Shown here piece after piece: positions 12,399 to 23,687 of a stretch of DNA of 64,000 nucleotides. The DNA lies in the NCBI GenBank assembly GCA_003996215.1, contig QJPP01002945.1, positions 1-64,000 on the forward strand, in the 5' to 3' direction. Numbering within the stretch: the stretch's first letter is position 1; each line of letters begins with the position of its first letter. The DNA is from Jaltomata sinuosa. Lineage: Eukaryota; Streptophyta; Magnoliopsida; Solanales; Solanaceae. The notes beneath the pieces were generated by a model. That model saw only the letters and a list, made by a program, of their open reading frames with translations, searched no databases and was not told the DNA's origin. The position numbers and the translations under genes are program-made.

Positions 12399-12962
12399 TG
12401 TAATGACCCTTCTGGTCATTCCTACGTTTTTGCTTTCATTTTACTGTTAGAGCTTGCCTATAGCGGTCCCAAGTCAATAATGACTTGCTGGGACCAGTGG
12501 TTTGGTGCTCGGGCCATTCATTAGGTCGCTATGACTATTTCTCTGTTTTAGAGCTTTAACTTAGGAAATCATTGACTTTAGTCAACATTCTTATCTAGTG
12601 TGCTCAGAATCAAATTTTGAGTGTTTTGTTAGATCTAGAGCGTGGATTTTGGTTTAGTTAGACCTTTAGTCGAAGTCTGAGAACTTCCGATATGGTTCTA
12701 TCTCAATTTTTGAGATTTCAGGCTAGTTGGAGTTAGAAGTTTGACTTTGGTCAGTATTTGATGATCAGAGCGTCACATTCAAAATCTGACAGTTCTATAA
12801 GCTCCAGAATATTGAGTTTGAGTTAGGCAGGTGGTTGGTTTGGGTCCCGAGTGAGCCAGTCTTATTTTGGGTGTTTGGTTGGAATTCATAAGTATTGACT
12901 TGGGTCACATTTCATCAAGATTACCTCATGTGAAAGTTTCATTATTTTCGTTGAGTATGGAA
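12399..12962 (+). repeat. 3' LTR of element A, first 564 bp only
   Basis: It begins TGTAATGACC like the LTRs at 33866, 51610 and (TGTAATGATC) 57593. Family phrases follow in order: CTTGCTGGGACCAGTGG, TGCTCGGGCCATTCATTAGG, ACTTAGGAAATC and TTTGGGTCCCGAG. The LTR stops at TGGAA (12958-12962), where an opposite-strand LTR begins, and it does not resume afterwards: the right flank is gag of element B. Confidence 0.82.
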
Positions 12963-14896
12963 TGTCATTTCCACTCTAGTTACATTCTGGAGCATATCTG
13001 AATATAGATTGGAAAAATAATCCAAGTATATCTGAATATATAAATATCTAAGAATGTAGTACATCTTAAAGTAAAACTGACAACTCAAAAGATAATTCTA
13101 GTTCTATGTCTGAAAGCCTCTAACTGAAGCGAGTTGCTGGGACAAGCCCCCAACTAACTCTCCAAGTCTGAAAACTGAAATATAACATTGAAATGAATAA
13201 CTATAACTATTGTCCTCGAAATATGAGGACTCACCACTGAGCCATTGCGTAAGGACTGGAAGGTCGCATTAAGTGCGATCTGGATACTAAGCGCCTGAAC
13301 CTACATCATGATAAGATGTAGCACAAAAGTATGCATCAGTACTTCGAATGTACTGAGCATGCATGATATATGCAAACTTGTAAAACATGAATATTGAACA
13401 TCGTAATATATATACTGAAGCATGAATAGAGAGATAAACTGAATGCAATGACCAAGTATTAAATCATGAACTGTAACATGCTGAACTGAGATGAATAAAT
13501 GAAAGACTAAATACAGGGTCAATGCAAGTACTGAATCTGAACTGTGGGAGCTACTGTTAACCGACATACCCCAAGCTGAGCTAACTATGGGGCTAGCCTA
13601 CAACCCTTGCTAGGAGAGTGTTCATACCTTGCCAAGGGTACAAGCAAATCTGACGTGGATCCACTAAACTGATGTCCACAAGGGACAAGGGTGCCCAGCC
13701 TAATCTGATAGTTGATCCCTTCGCTACCTACCATAGCCCTGTAGTTCTGGGACTTGGAGACTTCTACTAAAGGTCTCAGCCTAACCTGACAGCTGAGCCT
13801 TCATCCCTTTATCTGCTTGGTGCTAAGACTACTCCCAACTAAATGTAAGGCAATAAATGCAAACTGAAATACTGGATAGCTCAAATATTGATATAACAAA
13901 GAATGCACAATAATACTGAAAACTGAAAGCATTCAAATCATGAAGCATGACTGACTGAATTATCTAACTAGCAAGTATAAATTATGAGTACTGAAATTTA
14001 CACATGCTAGGGTTACTTAATTTTGTACATATGACTATCCTAGGTTCCCAAGAAAGCATGTAATGAATTTCATACAAATAATAGAATCTAAATTGCAATA
14101 ATTTCATAAAGTTTAGGAACCCTAGGTCTGAAGAACTAATGGAAAAATGAAGAACTAGACTGAATCTATGGACAGAATAGGTAAAAGGGACCCATTGATG
14201 AAATCCCACATACCTGGAGGAAGATTCTACAGTGAAATCTTTGGGTTCTTGGAGGTGAGCTTGAAGAAAACCTCCTGCTTGTTCTTGAGAGAAACCATCA
14301 CTTCTTTTCTTTATTTTTCTAAGTGTAGGATGATTTTTAGGATAATGGGAGATTTAGGTAGTTTTTGACTTATTAATTAGGCTTAGACTAAGCAAAATGA
14401 CATAGCTTAGGCCTTAAAAGAGATAGGAAAAATCCAAAACATCCCTGGGAAAATAAAAGAATCTGCTGGAAAAATTGTGACTCATGTTCCATGGATAGGT
14501 TCTACGATTCATTGATGCTTCTATGGCCTGTAGAAACCTTGTCGTGGTTTTTGGCCTTTTGTTGAGCCTCAAGTATGATTTTCACAAACTAGGTTCACGA
14601 CTTATGGATTGTTCCACGGTCCGTATAACCAGTTCATGGTTCTCAAAGAAATGGTAGGCCTCAGGTCTGAGTTCCACGGACCCAATCCATAGGTCGTGGA
14701 TCAATCCATGATTCATACTGGTCGTGGTTCTCAGACCAAATTTCCTAGTCATTGATATGATTCCATGGGATCAGTCCATGGCTCGTGGACTGTTCCTTGA
14801 CTCGTGGATCTGGCTCACGGTTCTGTCTGACACCTGAATGGTTTCACACTTAGGATTTTTGAGGTGGTTCTTGGCTTAGGATTTTTGGGGTGTTAC
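12963..14896 (-). repeat. Solo LTR related to element H (1.93 kb)
   Basis: It is colinear with 5008-7747 but clearly diverged and shorter. Shared phrases are TGCCTGAAAGCC/TGTCTGAAAGCCTCTA, GAGTTGCTGGGACAAG, CATGATAAGATG, TACTGAGCATGC, GGTGCTAAGACTACTCCCA and the end AGGATTTTTGGGGTGTTAC. The left TG is at 12963 and the right end (GTGTTAC, final A missing) at 14896. TGGAA occurs on both sides (12958-12962, 14897-14901), a plausible target duplication. No internal region or second LTR is present, so it is a solo LTR. Imperfect CAGCCTAAYCTGAYAG repeats lie at 13697-13795, and a CGTGGA word array at 14470-14830. Confidence 0.7.
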
Positions 14897-14901
14897 TGGA
14901 A

Positions 14902-16260
14902 TTGGCTGCGGTGCTAGCTTGGGCCTGGGCTAGGGTACCATCACCAGTGACTAATATATGGGTTGAGGAGGCGTAGTATGAGTTGGAGCAAATGGGGCCA
15001 GCCCAGCATCCGGTAGGTTTTATGTCTCTCTGGTGCTATTGGACACTTTTGTTTGGTTACTTGGGTTTCTTGAGGGTATAACTCCACCAGCAGCTTCACC
15101 AGGTACTACGATTGGTTCTCAGGTTAGAGATGAGTCTCAGACTTTAGTAGCGCAGCCTGCTACTATGACTCCTAGATTAGAGGTATTGCCAGTCCTTGCA
15201 GTTGTTCCACCTCTTCAAGTCAGGCCCATTATGTCTTCTAAGGAGCAAAAGATGCTTGGTAGGTTTCTGAGATTGGGTCCTTCTTGGTTTTCAGGTTCTT
15301 CTATGGAGGATGTGCATGAATTTCTGACTAGCTGTCAGGAGAGATTATATAAGTTTGGGTTAGTTGAGTCACATGGAGAAGAATACACTGTATTTTAGCT
15401 AGATGGTTCAGTGAAATAGTGGTGGAGGTCATATGTAGCTTGAAGGCCACCCAATTTACCTCTGCTTACTTGGGCCCAATTCTCTGTAGCTTTTCTAGAG
15501 AAGTATGTATCGTGCAGCATGAGAGAGCGGTTGATGGATCAGTTCACCGAGTTGGAGCAGGGCACCATGAGTGATTCTGAGTATGAGGTTCACTTCCATT
15601 AGTTGGCTAGGCACGCCCCTATGTTTCTACACATCGAGCATGAGAGGGTATATTTCTTTGTTCGAGGATTGACTCTATAGCTCAGATTGGCCACATAGGG
15701 TATGGTGGCATTAAACTAGTCCTTCCAAGAGGTAGTAGACCATGCCCGCACTATTGAGGGCGTACTTCACAAAGCCCAAGAGGGCAGCGATAAGAGGATC
15801 CACTATCATGGTGGTTTCAGTGGTTCACATTCCCGTGGTAGAGTCCACTTTGGTAGGGGTCAACATCAATAGTATTTCATGCCGATCTAACTAGTTCAGG
15901 AGGCATTACAGACTGCTGAGAGTCAGAGTAGCCAGAATACTGTTCCTGCTCTATGAGGTGCTCATTCAGGGTCCAAAGGTTATGGTGGTCATTTTTATTC
16001 AGCTGGATCTTCACAACGGAGTATGTTTAGCCAGGGTTGTTATGAGTGTGGCAAGATAGGCCACTTTTCTAGGTAGTGTCCATCAGTGCAGCACCCTAGG
16101 TGACACGATCAGTTGTTTCAGGCCCCCAGGGCTCCAGCACCTCCAGCCAAAGGTGGTACACATGATAGAAAGGGTGGTCCCTAGGGCACTAGAAGTGGTC
16201 CTCAGTCGGGTAGATCAGGTGGTCGTGGAGGACGAAGAAACATCTATGCAGTTCTGGGAT
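14902..16260 (+). pseudogene. gag: Element B gag remnant
   Basis: This is the second copy of the chromovirus-like family, starting roughly 100 bp into gag (GCGGTGCTAGCTTGGGCC matches D at 61144). The open frame 15033-15398 contains SSKEQKMLGRFLRLGPSWFSG and EFLTSCQERLYKFGLVESHG. Beyond its TAG the family text continues (AQFSVAFLEKYV, MRERLMDQFTELEQGTMSDSEYEVHFH, HERVYFFVRGLTL) broken by further stops. The nucleocapsid knuckle CYECGKIGHFSRXC (16038-16079) has a TAG just before the last Cys. The start codon, primer site and 5' LTR are missing. Confidence 0.8.
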
Positions 16261-16830
16261 GGACAGAGGCTGAGGCCTCAGATGTTGTGATCACATGTAC
16301 AATCTCTGTTTGTTATCAATCTACTTCTACTTTGTTTGATCCGCGGTCTACATTCTCATATGTATCTGCTTATTATGCTACTCATCTGGAGTCTTCTTGT
16401 GAGTCTTTGACTGTGCCTTTGCATGTAGCTACCCCAGTAGGAGATTCCTTAGTAATAGACCATGTGTATTGGGGTTGTGTGGTAACTATCCTGGGGTACG
16501 ACACCTGAGTAGACTTGATTGTGCTTGATATGGTTGAGTTTGACGTGATCTTACGCATGGATTGGATGTCTCCTTATTATGCGGTCTTGGATTTGTTTGC
16601 CAAAATGGTTACTCTATGGATGTCTGGTATCCCTCCTATAGTATGGAAAGGTGTCGATAGCCACATATCGAGGGGAGTTATATCTTTCCTGAGCGCCCAG
16701 CGGTTTGTTGGGAAGGGGTGCTTAGCCCATCTTGCCAATATTTGTGATACTAGTGCCACCATACCTCCACTTGAGTCAGTTCCTGTGGTTTGCAAGTATT
16801 CAGATGTGTTTCCTTATGATCTTATGGGTC
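16261..16830 (+). pseudogene. Element B aspartic protease remnant
   Basis: Frames 16287-16508 and 16515-16925 form one domain split by a TGA (16506-16508). The active-site loop LFDPRSTFSYVS keeps the catalytic Asp. Then come VGDSLVIDHVYWGCVV, VLDMVEFDVILRMDW and VLDLFAKMVTL. The linker to RT (PLESVPVVCKYSDVFPYDL, DIDFGIDIE) follows in the same frame. The protein is broken, though less than in A. Confidence 0.8.
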
Positions 16831-17652
16831 TTCCTCCTGATCGGGATATTGATTTTGGTATTGATATTGAGTCGGACACTCAACCTATTTTATTTCTCTA
16901 TAGCAGAAGGCACCAGATGAGTTGAGGGAGCTTAAGGATTAGCTCCAGGATCTATTGAGTAAAGGGTTCATCATGCCTAGTGTGTTTCCGTGGGGTGATC
17001 CGATTTTGTTTGTGAAGAAGAAGGATGGGTCCATACATATGTGTATTGACTACAGACAGTTGAATAAGGTGACAGTGAAAAATAGATATCTGAGGCCGCA
17101 TATTGATGATTTATTTGACCAACTACAATATGAAGCAATGTTCTCTAAGATAGACTTGAGTCCTGTTATAACCAGGTGAGGATTAGGGTTGTGGACATCC
17201 CAAAGACTACATTTAGGATTCATTATGGCCATTATGAGTTCCTGGTCATGTCTTTTGGGTTGACTAATACCCCAGCAGCTTTTATGGAGTTGATGAACCG
17301 TGTGTTCAGTGCCTACTTGGACTTATTTATGATTGTGTTCATCGATGACATTCTGATATACTCGAGGAGTAGAGAGGAGCATGAGCAACATCCTAGAGTT
17401 GTACTTCAGACCTTGCGAGACCATAAATTATATGCCTAATTCACTAAGTGTGAGTTTCGGCTTGAGTCTGAGGCATTCCTAGGGCACGTGGTGTCAAAAA
17501 GATGGGATCATGGTATATCCGGCAAAGATTGCAACAGTTCATTATTGGGCTAGGGCTACTTCTCCTACTATGGTTCACAGATTCATCGAGTTGGCTGGTT
17601 ACTATAGATGGTTTTTGGAGGGGTTTTCTTCTATAGCAGCTTCATTGACTAG
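16831..17652 (+). pseudogene. Element B reverse transcriptase remnant
   Basis: The motifs are LLSKGFIMPSVFPWGDPILF, VKKKDGSIHMCIDYRQLNKV, HIDDLFDQLQ, MFSKIDLS, a frameshift near 17176, then FRIHYGHYEFLVMSFGLTN and VFIDDILIYSRSREEHEQH. Both catalytic aspartates of the FIDD box are kept. A TAA follows HKLYA, and a second frameshift near 17500 precedes RFIELAGYYRWFLEGFSS. The domain ends at SLT, where element C is inserted; ACTAG at 17648-17652 is the left target-site copy, and B resumes at 23688. Confidence 0.85.
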
Positions 17653-17907
17653 TGATCTTTGGCGTATTTATACGTCGCTTGCCTCATTTACCCATGTTTT
17701 AGCTTGTTTTGAGGGAAAAAGTGATGTATATCCCTATGATTATTTGCATATTCTTTATTATGAGCTAATATATGTGATTAGATGCTTTGCAGGGAGAATG
17801 TGGAGAAAAATAACCCATGAGAGCTAAAAATGAAAGCATAAAAAGCATTGGAAAGGAGTTAGCAAAGTTCCGAGAAAAAAAAGAGCAAAAGAAGAAAATC
17901 TGGGCAG

Positions 17908-18050
17908 TGGGGCTATGGTGGGGCACTGCCGCAGACCCAAAACTACTGATGGGGTGTGGCTGGGGCTATGGTGGCATGCTACCCCAGGGCCAAAACTTCA
18001 GAAGGACGACATTGGGACTATGGTGGCGCTTCGCCCCAGGGCCAAAGCTA
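17908..18050 (+). repeat. Word array upstream of the C 5' LTR TATA box
   Basis: GGGGCTATGGTGG or its variants start at 17908, 17962 and 18013 (period 54 and 51 bp). The second and third are followed by the inverse GCCCCAGGGCCAAA or close variants. The array ends about 65 bp before the TATA-like box at 18115. Confidence 0.85.
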
Positions 18051-18114
18051 GAAAATTTTCAGTTTTTGTCTACTCGAAATCCTAGTAGGAAAAGGGGGTA
18101 TTTTCCTCATACTC

Positions 18115-18122
18115 TATATATG
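18115..18122 (+). promoter_or_regulatory. TATA-like box of C 5' LTR
   Basis: CTCATACTCTATATATGCATCC lies downstream of the word array; the equivalent in the 3' LTR is TATAAATAC at 22776-22784. The position is consistent with the start of retrotransposon RNA, but no transcript is known to me. Confidence 0.5.
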
Positions 18123-19021
18123 CATCCCCAATCAAGATTTTTAGAAAACTTTTTACCTACGAAGAGTTAGGAGCTGCCGTGGAGGCCGGAGAATATTGAT
18201 TTCATCATTTCTTCTCCTTTATTAATTATTTTACGTTTTTCTTTGGATGATTTTTTGTAATTGCTTCATGTCTATATGGAGTTACACTTCTCGTTCTAGG
18301 ATTATGGTAGCTTCATAATTGTTGTAGTAGACAATTGATTCGATTTGTGAAGATTATCATGTTAGTTGTTCTTATATTCTTGTGCTTACTATTTTCATGC
18401 TTAGCTACCATTAAAATAAATCTAAATTCTCTTTGTAAACTCGGAAGAAGAATCATTGGGATAGAACGAATAATATAGGGAGTAAGATCTCTCTTTTGTA
18501 ATGTAAAGAGTAGATTTGCAGCTAGGCTAGAAATATAGCTAGAACGCCTTACTTGGTTATGAAATAGTAAGACATATAAATGCGTTCGGAATAGAATATC
18601 ACATCCTCGCTCAATGATGTAGTTGTGAGACTATTCTGGATAGACGATTAGAGGCTCGAAATACCATAATCATGTCATCAACCCAGTAAATCAACAATCA
18701 GATAAACAAACAAGTCAATAAAATTTCCTACTCAACATGATTATTAGCGAATCCGTAATACTAGATCGATTTCATCACATTGATTACGTAAAAACCTGCT
18801 CTTTGTTTGATTAATTGTTTCTAATTTAACTTCTTCTTTTTATTTCTAGATTAGTTTAAATTCATCTTTGGATTTTTATGCTTGAATAAATAATTAGTAC
18901 TAGTTTAATTTAGTAAAATAGTTCATCGACAACTCCCTATGGGTACGATATCTGGACTCTCAATCCTATATTACTTGTATGACCGCGTATATTTGCGTGT
19001 GCGTTAGGACACAATATTTTT

Positions 19022-19040
19022 TGGCGCCATTCCCGGGGAC
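19022..19040 (+). promoter_or_regulatory. Primer binding site of element C
   Basis: TGGCGCCATTCCCGGGGAC begins six bases after the LTR end. The TGGCGCCGTTGCCGGGG consensus is the site usually found in Athila and related plant gypsy elements; I believe it pairs with an aspartate tRNA, but this copy has mismatches. Confidence 0.8.
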
Positions 19041-19153
19041 ATAGAAATTAATTATTTATCTATATTGAACTTTTTTATTTATTTATTAAGGTTTTTGTGT
19101 ATATTTTCTTTTCTTTTATAGATAGTTTAATTTTTTTTACTACTCTTCTTAAC

Positions 19154-19663
19154 ATGACATCTAGGGATAAATATTGGTTGAATGATGAGTACTATTCATA
19201 TGTTAGTAAGCCTTATCAGTACGGTGGAGGACCCCACCTAGGTATCAATTACCATTATATTCAAGAGGGCGGGTGGTGCGCACCTACCCAATCTTTTGAA
19301 TTTAATGTATGTTGCATATGTGGTGGTCAGGATGGCCATTTGAATGGTTGTCTTAACTCTTATTCCCCTTCCCCAAGCCTCTATTATGATTCTTCTATTG
19401 TTTATGATACTGACAGGCATAATGAAGTGGAGGATGCAAATCGTGATGCTCACCTTATTGATATACTGAAGCGAATACTGGATAGTCAAGAAGAACAAAG
19501 CAAAGTCACGAAGAAAATGAGTTCCCACCTCAGAAATATGCAGGCTATGGCTTAAGCTTGTATTAATCAACAAACTACGGTCTTAGCCAATACCCAAGAC
19601 GAACCTCTAGTAAAAGAAGAAAGTGAGTCCCTACTAGGAGAAAGTTGTGAGGAGCATACATAG
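19154..19663 (+). pseudogene. Element C gag-like ORF, 5' block
   Basis: The likely start is ATG at 19154 (MTSRDKYWLN); an upstream in-frame ATG at 19097 would only add a hydrophobic leader. The product is rich in Tyr near its N-terminus. About 45 residues in it has CCICGGQDGHLNGC, a Cys/His cluster spaced C-X2-C-X5-H-X3-C, close to but not identical with a retroviral zinc knuckle. Charged, Gln-rich residues that could form a coiled coil follow (KRILDSQEEQSKVTKK). A TAA at 19553-19555 interrupts it, and the same frame continues to TAG at 19661-19663. I do not recognise a characterised protein. Position right after the primer site suggests a gag-related product. Confidence 0.55.
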
Positions 19664-19779
19664 TGAGCCAATCTTGGCTAAGGGAACAAGAGGAAAGAGT
19701 TAAATTTCATGAGTTTCTCTGTGATAATCTTACATACATGACGATACAATTGATAGAAGGAAGAGTTGAGCTCAGACAA

Positions 19780-20254
19780 GAGATAGACCAATTTGGCTAA
19801 GATTCATGACTTGGAGGATCACTTGAAAAAAAAAGTTGCGGCGTCTGATGCCCAATCACAAATTATTGTGGATACTAACCAACTAGTGGAGCATAAATAG
19901 GAATTCCAACCATTAAAATATACTTTATTCATTAGTGCGGACGTTGAAGAGGTACACAAAAGTGAGCTTATAAAAAATAATACAAGTTTTGAGTTGGGAC
20001 GTGTTGGACCGCATTCTATTCACTTTTCAACATTATGTTTGGATGATAAAATGAAGATTGAGTCATCTGAACAGGTGGAGAAGTGTGTAGATGAGGAACA
20101 AGGCCCTTACAATCTAAAATTTTCCACACCAAAGAGACAAAATGACATTCCTCACTTAAAGGCCAAGAAGTGCAAGATGCGACATCCTTTTCTTGGTCCC
20201 TTCATCTTTATACCACCGCCCCTTGAGCGGAGCAAAACTTTGATGCAAATTTAG
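19780..20254 (+). pseudogene. Element C gag-like ORF, 3' block
   Basis: The readable part is LEDHLKKKVAASDAQSQ, a TAG, then an open frame 19994-20254 beginning MGRVGPHSIHFSTLC and ending RSKTLMQI with TAG. The frame is charged with a proline-rich end (GPFIFIPPPLERSK). I do not recognise a characterised family. Conserved non-coding island 1 follows 50 bp later. It may be the C-terminal part of the same ancestral ORF as 19154-19663, separated by stops and a frameshift. Confidence 0.45.
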
Positions 20255-22275
20255 GGGTGAAATTCATAAGTGCTAAGTGGAAAGAAAAGTGGTGAAGTGA
20301 TGGTGTCGTGCCGCGATGTTAAATCAGGCACTTGTTGGGAGGCAAACCAATTGGTAGAATAGCTTCTTATTTTTTTTATAGTGTCACATTTTCTTGATTT
20401 TAAAGGTTTGGGAAAGTCTGAGTACCCAAATACGAAAGGTAAGGAGCATGGTTTAAGTTTAAGTGTTGAGTCATTAGCCCCTTGATAAAATTGAAGAAAC
20501 ATGCTGCTAGTTAGGCCCTAGAGGGCCTCAGGGAGTATCTCTCACCCTTCTTCTTCTTCATCTTTTTTCTATAAATTGCTTTGGGGAAAAAGCATGATTT
20601 TAAGTGTGGGTTGGAGATTCTTCCGATAATTGTGAGTTAAGGGTGAGTATGCCATGGGATTTTATTTTATTTGAAAAAAAATACAAAAAAAATATATAGA
20701 AAAAAAATACAAAAAGATTTTTTTTGTTTTTTATTTTTATTTTAGTTTCTTAAGAAGCATATCTCATCCGCCCCTTGGTTGTTCTTATGGACTCGGTTCT
20801 TTTACGAGGGGGGCCCTTTTAATCGGGTAATTTTCATTTTTAGGAGTTATTTTACTTTTTTTTAGTCATAGGTAGATAAATTTTCTCTACAATGGATGGA
20901 TAACGACCGTTTGAGGGAATATTAATCATAGGAAGAAGAAAGATTAGAAACCATAAACTTTTGAATGTTATGTGCTTCTCCTAAGTATACACTAGACGTC
21001 ATGAGTAATTCACTCAAAAGAAGTATAAAAAGTAGGAAACTTCGTTTAGAGACGCATAAGTTCTTTAACTTGACTCAAAAAAATAATAATCTAGAGATGG
21101 GCTTAATAATGTTAAGTCATTCAATTTGGTTGTGTTGTGAATATGATGTCCTAGGAAGCCATTTTTGAACCATTGTGCTATGTGTGGTGAGTTTTTGTTG
21201 TGTTTCATGCATATCAAGATATCTAGAACTTGCCCCGTTTGTGTATGAAATGAAACATAGTGTTGAATTATGGGATATGATCAAGGCATTTCTTTGTAAG
21301 CCACTTCTTTTTGACTATTGTTTGTGCCACCTTTGCATTATCCTTATTTAAGACCCTTTGAGCCTTAAGCCTATTTCTTTAACTAGCCGCGTATTTAGCC
21401 TATCCCTTTTATTTGATTATCCTATATTAATTTGATCCAAAGAGTCCCTAGTGCACTTTGTAGTTGAAATTACTTAAAGGAAGAAGGGAACAAAAGAAGA
21501 AAGTTAAAAAGATAGAGGGAGGTTGTTGTGGTAAGAATAAGAATTAGATGTGTTATCCTTGTGAAAAATAATTTGTATGTTGGTAGTAAGGAGAGGAAAA
21601 GCAAATACAAATTAAAAGAAAGTTTAGAAAAATTGCCTTGCTAGCAATAAGTGAATGAAGGATAAGGTCGACAAAGCAAAAGAAAAAGGAGGAGTTTTAA
21701 GGGAAACATGAACATAAATTGAAGTTGAGGTGATATAAGGAAAATAGTGAATTTTTTTACAGTGAGTGTCTTAAATTGCATAGGGAAAGTAGTCACTATT
21801 GGCCAAAGTGTTCCTACCCATCCCTTAGCCGATATTACAACCCGTAAAAGTCCTTTTGATCCTACAATTTTGATGTTTTGTTAATAGAGTATTACACTAA
21901 GGGAAAGCCTATAGCATGTCTTGTATGCATGAAACTTTCTTTGAGAGAGTGAACAAATTTCTTATCTATTTGCCCCAATTTGAATATGTATGTAGATGTG
22001 AGCAAGGGACATTTCTCTTAAATGTGATGGCACAAAATGGTGAGAATTTATTGTACTAATTATGGGTATATTTACACATGATCATGTTGGCCTTATTTTC
22101 GTGAAGAGTCAATTTTAGAAGTTGTGTGGTAATGAAGGGTCTGTGAAAATATGATTGATGTACGCATGTTTAGTGGATTATTGGTTATGATTAAACTGTC
22201 TAGTTAACTTGGGAGTGAGTAGACATGTTCAATTGATATATTAAGATGTGAAACTTTGTAGGGTGTGTAGTGATT
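20255..22275 (+). mobile_element. Element C 3' non-coding region with conserved islands
   Basis: No coding is visible. It carries short blocks that recur in the same order in element E: GTCGTGCCGCGATGTTAAAT at 20304-20348, GGGAAAGTCTGAGTACCC at 20409-20427, TCTAGAACTTGCCCCG at 21222-21237, a block around CCCTTAGCC and TTACAACCC at 21781-21860, and CTTTGAGAGAGTGA at 21937-21952. Between the second and third lies an A-rich then T-rich tract (20670-20750). Confidence 0.75.
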
Positions 22276-22311
22276 TGTTCGAGGACGAACAAAGGTTTAA
22301 GTGTGGGGTGG
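22276..22311 (+). promoter_or_regulatory. Polypurine tract and pre-tract motif of C
   Basis: TTCGAGGACGAACAAAGG is followed by TTTAAGTGTGGGGTGG and the LTR start TGATC. The inverted TTCGAGGACGAA is the same motif that precedes the tract in E, G and H. Confidence 0.8.
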
Positions 22312-23682
22312 TGATCTTGGGCGTATTTATATGCCCGCTTGGCTCATTTACCCATGTTTTAGCCTTGTGTTTGAGGGCAAGGGTGATGTATATCCTTATG
22401 ATTATTTGTATATTCTTAATTATGAGATAATATATATGATTAGATGCTTTGCAGGGAAAATATGGAGAAAAAGAACCCATGGGAGATAAAAATGAAAGCA
22501 TAAAAGCATTGGAAAGGAGTTAGCAAAGTTCTGGGAGAAAAACAGAGCAAAAGAAGAAAATCTGGGCAGTGGGGCTATGGTGGGGTGCTGCCCCAGACCC
22601 AAAACTATTGATGTGTATGGCTGGGGATATGGTGGCACGCTGCCCCAGGGTTAAAACATCAGAAGGACAATATTGGGGCTATGGTGGCGCGTCGCCCCAG
22701 GGCCAAACCCAGAAAATTTCCAGCTTTTGTCTACTCCAAATCCAAGTAGGAAAAGGAGTTATTTTCCTCATACTCTATAAATACATTCCCAATTATGATT
22801 TTTAGAAAGCTTTTGACCGACGAAGAGCTAGGAGCTACCGTGAAAGCCGGATAATATTGGTTTCATCTTTTCTTCTTCGTTATTATTTATTTTACGTTTT
22901 TCTTTGGATGATTTATTGTAATTACTCCATGTCTATGTGGAGTTAAATTTCTCATTCTAGGATTATGGTAGATTTATAATTATTGTAGTAGATAATTGAC
23001 TCGATTTGTGAATTTTATCATATTAGTTGCTCTTATATTCTTGTGCTTACTATTTTAATGCTTAGCTACCATTAAAATAAATCTATATTCTCTTTGTGAA
23101 CTCGGAAGAAGAATCATTAGGATAGAACGAAGAATATAGGGAGTAAGATATCTCTTTTGTAATGTAAAGAGTATATTTGCCGCTAGGCTAGGAATATACC
23201 TAGAATGCCTTACTTGGTTACGAAACATGAAGACATATAAATGCCTTTGGAATAGAATATCACATCTCCACTCAATGATATAGTTTTGAGACTATTCTAC
23301 ATATACAATTAGAGGCTTGAAAGACCATAATCATGTCATCAACCCCATAAATCAACAATTAGATAAACAAATAAGTCAATGAAATTACTTACTCAACATG
23401 ATTGTTAGCGAATCCATAATCCTAGATCAATTTCATCACATTGATTACGTAAAAACCTGCTCTTTGTTTGATTAATTGTTCATTAGTTAAATTTTTCTTT
23501 TTATTTCTAGATCAGTTAATCATAAAATCATCTTTGGATTTTTACGCTTGAATAAAAAATTAGAACTAGTTTAATTTAGTAAAATAGTTAATCGACAAGT
23601 CCCTGTGGGTACGATATCTGGACTCTCAATCCTATATTACTTGTACAACTGTGTACACTTGCATGTGTATTAGGATGCAACA
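22312..23682 (+). repeat. 3' LTR of element C
   Basis: It starts TGATCTTGGGCG and ends GATGCAACA, followed by the right target copy ACTAG (23683-23687). The word array is at 22568-22715 and the TATA-like box TATAAATAC at 22776-22784. It differs from the 5' LTR mainly by transitions and small indels. Confidence 0.9.
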
Positions 23683-23687
23683 ACTAG

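Larger units (their letters stand above)
17653..19016 (+). repeat. 5' LTR of element C
   Basis: It starts TGATCTTTGGCG and ends TTAGGACACAATA; the 3' copy ends ATTAGGATGCAACA, so the terminal CA has decayed to TA here. Length is 1364 bp against 1371 bp for the 3' copy, with similarity near 90% by eye. A TATA-like box TATATATG is at 18115-18122, with a three-unit array GGGGCTATGGTGG / GCCCCAGGGCC at 17908-18050 just upstream. The 105- and 117-codon frames here are not genes. Confidence 0.9.
17653..23682 (+). mobile_element. Element C: non-autonomous Athila/Tat-like LTR retrotransposon
   Basis: A complete element of 6.0 kb with two LTRs (17653-19016 and 22312-23682), primer site, two gag-like coding blocks and a polypurine tract. 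It is flanked by ACTAG at 17648-17652 and 23683-23687. The element B frame on the left ends at RNase-H-proximal LTSX and resumes on the right with RLTQKNVPF, so the insertion is clean. There is no protease, RT, RNase H or integrase anywhere inside, so its mobility would depend on proteins from a relative. The primer site TGGCGCC type and the 3' non-coding islands place it near the Athila/Tat branch (inference). Confidence 0.88.

Noticed and set aside
20304..20348. Conserved island 1 as a tRNA or small RNA gene
   Set aside because: At 45 bp it has no cloverleaf arms, no A and B box pair, and lies in the same place in two elements; treated as a conserved island.
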